DNA of 64,000 nt, taken from assembly GCA_023376005.1 (NCBI GenBank), contig CM042179.1, forward strand, positions 17,270,554 through 17,334,553, in the 5' to 3' direction. The DNA comes from Doryteuthis pealeii (taxonomy: Eukaryota; Mollusca; Cephalopoda; Myopsida; Loliginidae). The translations under genes and the position numbers were made by a program. The notes under the pieces were generated by a model that was given only the letters and a program-made list of their open reading frames with translations, ran no database searches and was not told the origin of the DNA. This document shows positions 57,401 to 64,000 of the stretch, piece after piece. Each line of letters begins with the position of its first letter. Position 1 is the stretch's first letter.

Positions 57401-57825
57401 AAGAATAAGTTTCACAATTTTTATTTTTTTATTATTTGCATTTAATATTTTGAATTGGAGACATTTTTTAGTAAAAAAATAATATACAATAATTTAAATA
57501 ATTCAATATAAAATATTTGATCAATAAGCTACAGTTTGAATTCATGATTTCTTATATAATTATTCATCAAATTTTACATCATACAAAAAATTAAAGAATT
57601 ATTTTGATTTGAAATATAGTCACATTTTATTTTAATTCAATTACTTTATCTATACTTTTCTTTTTGGCATTGTTTTTTTTTTTTTTTTTTTTTAATTTGA
57701 AATATAATATTGATTGATTGAACCTCATTTATATCTTATTAAAAAAAAATGTAAATTATTGAATTAAAATTTTTTACTATATTATTATATGTGATGTCAT
57801 TCTCTCTACCCAGGTGAAAATCTTT

Positions 57826-57960
57826 TTTACATGGGGATTTTTATGGGGCATCCAGCAAGGATCCAACTCAGGATTAGTAATAATGGATCTGTGAGACAAA
57901 CTTTTTTTTTTTAATTCTCCTCTACTCAGGCGATGCCGGATAACCACAATGTAATATGGG
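57826..57960 (+). repeat. Short interspersed repeat, CTTCTAG family, copy 4
   Basis: GGCATCCAGCAAGGATCCAA, TAATAATGGATCTGTGAGAC and CTCCTCTACTCAGGCGATGC match the other copies; the CTTCTAG part is replaced by a diverged end. Confidence 0.65.
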
Positions 57961-58189
57961 TAAATATAGCTATTTAACACAATGGTTTAAAGTTAGACTA
58001 ATCTAAAATGAAAGTTGTTTACCAGCTTATAAAACATTTTAAAATTATATTTTAAACTACTGTTTACTGTAAGTAACTAAAAGTGAAAGAAAATCATAGT
58101 TTCAGCAAAAGTATCCGGTCCATGACCAGACTAAAAAAATGTTAACACCAGGTAGTAAGTGGTTAGAGAGATAAGTAAAAGTTGTTAGG

Positions 58190-58345
58190 ATGGCCTAATG
58201 TCGGTATCAGCCAGACAGCGAGGGAGTCTATCCCCTTTTCATTAGCACTAGACCAAGGAGATTGTTTTTGCATCTGAGGTGGAGCGCCACACCTACCATC
58301 AGCTCCTCACTTTACCACACAGATCCCTGTGCTACTCATACTCTG
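58190..58345 (-). repeat. tRNA-derived SINE (second family), body only
   Basis: The + strand GATGGCCTAATGTCGGTATC, AAGGAGATTGTTTTTGCATC, GAGGTGGAGCGCCACACCTA matches 8404-8545 at most positions; the tRNA-like head is missing. Confidence 0.75.
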
Positions 58346-58798
58346 TATAAAGTATTTTAAATTTTTTTCTTAATTATTGAATTATATCACTTAATTATTA
58401 AAAATCAAAAAAAAAAATTTTGTGTGTTTCTTAGTTATAAGCATATCAATTAGTATGCAAGATTTCAAATCTGAATGACCTCTCGTTTGTGAGTTATAAG
58501 TCGACACGACCAAACTTTCTTTTATACATCTTGCTTGATTAACTAATTTTTACTATTCTCCTGTTGGAAGATTATGTTATACACATAGAACTTGAGTACC
58601 AGTAACATACATTTTTCTTATTTGCTATCCCTTTATATATATAATATAAATTTGAGAAAAATCATTTTACAAGTATGTATCTGTTAATACATTATTTCAC
58701 CCCCTACCAAAAAATAAACAAAAAACAACCATAACATTTTTTTTTAATAGTAGAGCTGTAATGAAAACTATACAGAATAATGAAAATGAAATACTTAC

Positions 58799-58901
58799 TT
58801 GCTCATTGGTTGTTCGTCCTCTAGCAACAAGAACTGTATGGAAGCCAGTTAGACCTCCAACTGGAATTATCAATATGCCAATAATAACCATAACAATAAG
58901 A
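58799..58901 (-). CDS. ZDHHC8: ZDHHC5/8-type palmitoyltransferase, exon with last membrane segment and TTxE motif
   Basis: The 103-nt exon encodes [20 protein letters not shown] then [14 protein letters not shown]: the fourth transmembrane segment followed by the TTxE motif (TTNE) found in DHHC enzymes. Vertebrate ZDHHC5/8 read FIPVxGLTGFHVVLVxRGRT at the same place. Acceptor GTTTTTAG (AG at 58903-58902), phase 2; donor GTAAGT (58798-58793), phase 0. The exons for the DHHC cysteine-rich domain lie farther right and were not found up to 64000, so the preceding intron is over 5 kb. Confidence 0.9.
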
Positions 58902-58939
58902 CTAAAAACTAAGTTAAGGAATAAAATTTTGATCAAACA

Positions 58940-61900
58940 TTTAGATATAATTATACAAACAAGTCAAAAGTATAGCTGAAACAAATTACAAAATAGTAAT
59001 CATGAAAAATGAAACAGCATTTATTTTCTATATAAATGCAGACATTTGCAACATCCATATTTCATAACATGATCCAACATTTCACTATATGCAGTGACAT
59101 GTAGATCCACTCTGAATACTATAGATAACATACAAATTTGATAAGCTATAAAAAATACATGACAAGTAAGAGAACTGTTAATCTAAATAGAAAATTCCTT
59201 GATATACACATACACACTTATTCATGAGTTATACTTAATATTAATCAAGCATAACGCATGAATACGGTAATTTACTTTATTTAGTGCATACTAATACTTT
59301 CAGAAGTAGAGTTATCATTAATAAACTCAAATATTTTGATAATCACCTTAGATAAGAAATACTTTATCTAAAATAACGAAATACTAAAAGTAAGTCTGTA
59401 TTTGTTTTTATTCAAGATCAATTTCTAGATTATTCAAATATTGTAAGAAACTAGTTTTTAGATTACAATGTAAAAAATATATAATAGCTAAAATGAAGTA
59501 AGCTTCATTTTAGTTTAAATTGCCTCCAAATATTGTTTTGCCATTGGGACAAAGAATTAAAAAAAAGTTGACAAATATAAGATAACTTATGAAGAAAATA
59601 TAAAAAATGTAACTTTATTCAATATTTGACCAAATTTACACAAAAAAATCATCTAAATTACAATTTTTAAAAATATCAATTCTACTTGCAGTTTACATGA
59701 TGACAAAAAAATTATATAAATAAACTTTTCAAACCTTTTCAAGACATTTCAGCAGAAATTAGTGTATTTTCCAATATATAAATGTGCATGATATATCTGG
59801 AAATTCTGAAAAATATTTCATGTAAAAGACATTTGAATTGTAATCATTTTAAATTTTGAAGCAAAACTATCTATTTGTATATGCCTTAAAAAAGGGGGGA
59901 TCCATGTTATAAGAGTAAAAATAATACTAATTTTTCAAATTATTTTAATTTTTCATAATAAAATTTTCTTGAATTTAAAAAAAAATTGAATTAACATTTT
60001 TCATCACTTATTAGCAACACCAGCTGTTTCGTTGATTGTGTTGGACATTTCCAAATTCCAACCATAATAGGTTTAAATCACAATTTCTCATGTTTTACAG
60101 GCCCAAGCTTAAAAATATTTATATGGTTGGAAATAAAAGAAATTAATCTTTCTAAATATTTAATTTTTTTAATGTGTTTTTATCCATTGCATTATTTTTT
60201 ATGGTGAGTTAAAACGGTATTTTTCTTCCAACAGCTGGAAATTCATAATATGAGTTTTTTCTCAGAATAAAATTTATACGGTAATTTATTTTGTAAAATC
60301 AATATTCTTGAAATTTTACACTTCATTAGCACACACCTTAAAATACAAGTAGGAACTGTTTTTTTTTCTTTTCCGATCTTTGGAAGTGAAAATATGAAAA
60401 GTTGACGGAGATTTCTTCAAAAAGTGTAAGAAGATAAGCAAAAAAAAAGCACTATATCACTAATAGAAGAAAAGTCTCAGAATTATTTTCATATATAACA
60501 TGCGTTATTTAGATGTTGCTTAACTGTCAGGGTTTCTTCGTCAAAGTTTCAATTTTAGAAAAAAAAACAACTTAAAATTATGAGAAATGTAAACAAAACT
60601 TACCACACTTTTACACAAACCCAGGTTTGTGTAAAAACATATGTATATAGGTAATCTATTTCTTGTATGTAATTCAACATAAGCATTTAGAAATGTATTT
60701 TTAAGTTCAAAGTAATGTTATATATTTAAATTAATATCATATATGTGTATACATGCAGTATAAAAATGAAAATGTTGAATAATCTTGTGGTAAACTTAAA
60801 AAAACAAAAACCCTGCTACCAGTACCTCTTATTCTCTAAATAATTGGTTACAGCATATAGATACATACAATTTGAGTGTAGAATCAGAAAGAACATACAA
60901 TTTTACGTAAGAATGACAAGTTTTATCAAAATTGTTTCAAAAATAAAGAAATGAAGAAATTACTGAATTTCTTGTTCTGAATTGGTCCTTGATTTGACAT
61001 ATTTTTTTAACAAAATAATGTCCACTTTTGGGGCTTTAAATTCTCATAACTTTTGAACCACTGGAGATATTTGCATAATTCAAACAGATTTGAACTCCAT
61101 TTACAAAGCTCTATTTAACTAATATGATTAAATAACAATAACCTCAAATAAAAAAAAATCAACTGGAAATGCTACACTTATACAACCTCTGGCAAAATCT
61201 ATGGAATCACTACACTTAAAGAATGTCTATCCAGATTTATTACTTCATAACAAACAAATCATGGATATGATACAAAATAATTTTTAGCAGATAAACATTG
61301 TAGCTTTTATGAAATATACAAAGAAATTGCTATTGTTTGAACTAATAGGATTTTTTCCCAGATCAAATAGAAGAAATTACAAAATCATTATTATCAATGA
61401 CAAAAATTACAATTAGTACCGTATTCTTTTTATTAGGCTTTTATGATAATCTGGGTTTTGGGGTGGGGGTGGAATGGAAAAACAATATTCTCTGTTAAGC
61501 TGTTTTAAACTTTCTCTAACAGAAGTTGACAGAGTAAGTTTACAGGGTGGAGCCTTATTATGGATACCACACTTTTTCCTTTAACTTTCACTCAGATTAT
61601 GATCTGGACATTTTATTGGCCATGTTATATGCTGAAGAAAAGTTTTTAAAACTCTTTATTCTATGGAAAGATGCATTATAACCCTTTTTGTTGTCAATTT
61701 CTATATTTTCCTTTTGTAATACTCCATTTTGTTTATACTTGCAACAAATTTTACAAACAATCAACAAACATCTTTTGTCACATCCCATTTCCATTGTTTC
61801 AATTGACAGTTCTCTTGTTAGAGCCATGTTTCTTTCAATTAATCAAAGACAGTAAGCATTCTCTTAACTGAAAACTAATTTGTATATTTAGATTTAGACT

Positions 61901-62780
61901 GCCATTTTGTTTTGGAAAATTATGAGCTAATTTCATTTTTTTTTTCTTCTACTTGATATGGAAAAAATGCCATTAATTAGAATAATTGATCTAATTTGTT
62001 TTAAATATATTTCATGCTATTAAACAAAAATAGTTCCAATTTGTTTATTTGCTATGAAAAAAAAGCTAGGTGAATATCTTTTAAGTGTGGTGATTCCAGA
62101 ATTTTCAGAAGGGATTGTATATCAGTTTCTAAACTGACAGTGATTCAAAACAAATTTTACTAAAGCCTTTCCAATCTGCTTTGTCTAATTGTATGGATAT
62201 GAAATGAGAGAAAAAAAGTACTTTAGTTATGAGGTAAGGAGTTGCAATTGAGAATATGTCTCAAAAGAAAACCTGCCTAATCTTGGTATAAAGTTATAAC
62301 AGGACTCTGCAGTTGCATATTGTTACAATTTAGATTTATGCATACACACAGATTTCTATGTATTTCAGATAAGTATAGATTTTTCTAGGGAATCCTGATT
62401 GGATAAATTTAGTGGTAGTTATTGTCATTGTGTTACTAAGCTGAACTTACTACTCTACCATAAATATTATTAAAATAACAAACATACAAAATTTAGGCTA
62501 ATTACTTTAACATCTGTATATAAAATAATTACAATATTCTATTGAAAGATCTCTTGATTTGGTCGATTTAATACTTCTTGATTGTTAAATCAGTTTTTAT
62601 CTAATAACATTTCAGAAGCAAACAATGAGAGTAAAGATGAATAAAGAATTTTTTAAAAAATCTATACATAAACATTTAAAAAAAAATGAATATTAAAAAT
62701 TAATTTTTTTAGTGAATATTTTTTTGCTGGAATATAAAATTTCCCAAGCAAAATATTTTAGTTTTGTTGCAGTTTTTATT
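58940..62780. other. Presumed large ZDHHC intron, AT-rich
   Basis: Lying between the last-transmembrane exon and the unseen DHHC-domain exons of the - strand gene. I searched by eye for the DHHC cysteine-rich domain and the NYRYFF segment and found neither. Confidence 0.5.
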
Positions 62781-62794
62781 TTCTGGTTCAAAGG

Positions 62795-62797
<3 letters not shown>

Positions 62798-62834
<37 letters not shown>
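62798..62834. repeat. (TG)n microsatellite
   Basis: About 17 TG units; a (CT)n tract follows at 62889-62910. Confidence 0.95.
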
Positions 62835-62835
<1 letters not shown>

Positions 62836-62989
62836 GGCAGAATAATTTTTATTGAAAATCCATTACTATTTATAAAGCAATTATTATTCTCTCTCTCTCC
62901 CTCTCTCTATATATTTATACAAATATAAATAAAATTCTATATGGTTAAAATATTTTGATCAAGACTGATTATTATTTACTGATATACTT

Positions 62990-63140
62990 GGACTAGTGAC
63001 CTCATCCTTGAGATGTCTTCCATTGAACTAGAGTATATGATTATTTTCATGCACTACTTGACCCAGAGGTTGAACACACAACCACCAAGAAACACTTTAA
63101 CCAATGTTTATATCTACTAGGCCAATGTTTAGCACAATTC
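62990..63140 (-). repeat. Possible tRNA-derived SINE fragment
   Basis: On the - strand GGCCTAGTAGATATAAACAT-TGGTTAAAGTG followed by TTGGTGGTTGTGTGTTCAAC-CTC has an A-box/B-box-like arrangement, and a body with AAGTAGTGCATGAAAATAAT follows. Diverged; no second copy in the window. Confidence 0.3.
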
Positions 63141-64000
63141 AGTGGTGGTAACTGAGTCTTAAATCTAAAATAATTTTATCTGCCTCTTTAATTGAAGCAT
63201 AACATATGTCACATACTATTCATAGTGGAATTTCAAAAATTTGTTTGAAATTTCAAGGTTATTATGACAGACACCTGAAGAAGGCCAGAGAGTACAACAG
63301 ATAAAATGCTATAAGCACCATCAAGATGAGGATACTAGTTAGAATAAATCAGTAGTGATAATTCTTCATCTCAAAGATTTGGATAAAGTCTTGAAAACCT
63401 CAAGACTTTAAGGGCAAATTTATTACTGGGATATGGAAATAAATTGAACAGGTATAAAAGCTTAAGAATATAACCAGAGAAAATGTTAAGCAACAATTTA
63501 TAATCACTTCTATTCAATATATTAGCCTGCTGTAGGTGTTGATAAATGATATATACAAATAAACTTCATTACAACATTTTTCTTGATATCTACTGTCTAG
63601 GTCAATATCTAGCAAAGTCTTTTTCTTAATCTGCTCAGTTATTACAAATGTGGCCTATTGCAAGTACTAATTAGGTTACACATTTAGTGTAAACATTCTG
63701 AGTCAATTCAACTGAATTATTGCTTACTTAGCAAACCTGACCTTGGAGTGAAAGTTGCCCACTTTACATATTTGTGATCAGATTATTTGAACACAATAGC
63801 AACAGCAGTGTTGATAACCACTGAAAAATTCTTGACCATGGAATGAACATCTCAATTTAATAATGCTTATTGATGCAATTAGGTCAGCTAGAAATCATCA
63901 CTGGATATGACCCAAGAAAAATTTAAAAAATATATATATATTTAAAAAAAAACAAACCCAATTCATTCAAGCAACTAAACAAATTAATAACTTATGAAAT

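Overview
This is an animal nuclear genome segment, most likely from a coleoid cephalopod (octopus-like). It is AT-rich, with spliced genes that have long introns, abundant (TA)n/(CA)n microsatellites, tRNA-derived SINEs, LINE, mariner and LTR-element debris. The cephalopod assignment is inference from repeat style. The two genes only establish a metazoan. No bacterial, phage or plasmid features are present.

Two protein-coding genes can be supported. On the + strand, the last two exons of a MORN3-like MORN-repeat protein lie at 3644-3828 and 5225-5293. Earlier exons are off the left edge, and a decayed LTR retroelement (about 1-3450) occupies the intron before them. On the - strand, the 3' half of a ZDHHC5/ZDHHC8-type palmitoyltransferase is spread over four exons (58799-58901, 53932-54023, 49958-50096, 48704-49522). 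It runs from the last membrane segment and TTxE motif to a C-terminal PDZ ligand (EISV). The exons carrying the DHHC catalytic domain are off the right edge.

The rest is repeats and intergenic or intronic AT-rich DNA. 1-3.5 kb: dead LTR element with an internal inverted duplication. 4.2-4.85 kb: possible LTR-like insertion in the last MORN3 intron. 6.7-9.4 kb: SINE pieces and a near-perfect 319-bp palindrome. 11.2 kb: a 45-bp minisatellite. 12.3-13.0 kb: old LINE fragment. 14.7-15.1 kb: mariner fragment. 16.3-22.6 kb: SINE dimer, LINE, double hairpin and mariner end. 22,605-22,704: N gap. 22.9-29.3 kb: the same block again, which I read as an unresolved assembly overlap. 30.2-30.7 kb: seven 61-bp tandem repeats. 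31,620-32,668: solo LTR with TATA box and 4-bp target duplication. 33-48 kb: gene-poor AT-rich DNA. 42 kb and 55.3 kb: two hammerhead-ribozyme-like folds on the - strand. 53.0-53.6 kb: GC-rich insert flanked by a 13-bp direct repeat, inside a ZDHHC intron. 54-58 kb: palindromic MITE-like elements and a short interspersed repeat family.

The most useful observations are the false duplication around the gap, the two hammerhead-like motifs, the strongly self-complementary elements (possible dsRNA/ADAR substrates), and the inverted duplication inside the LTR element.
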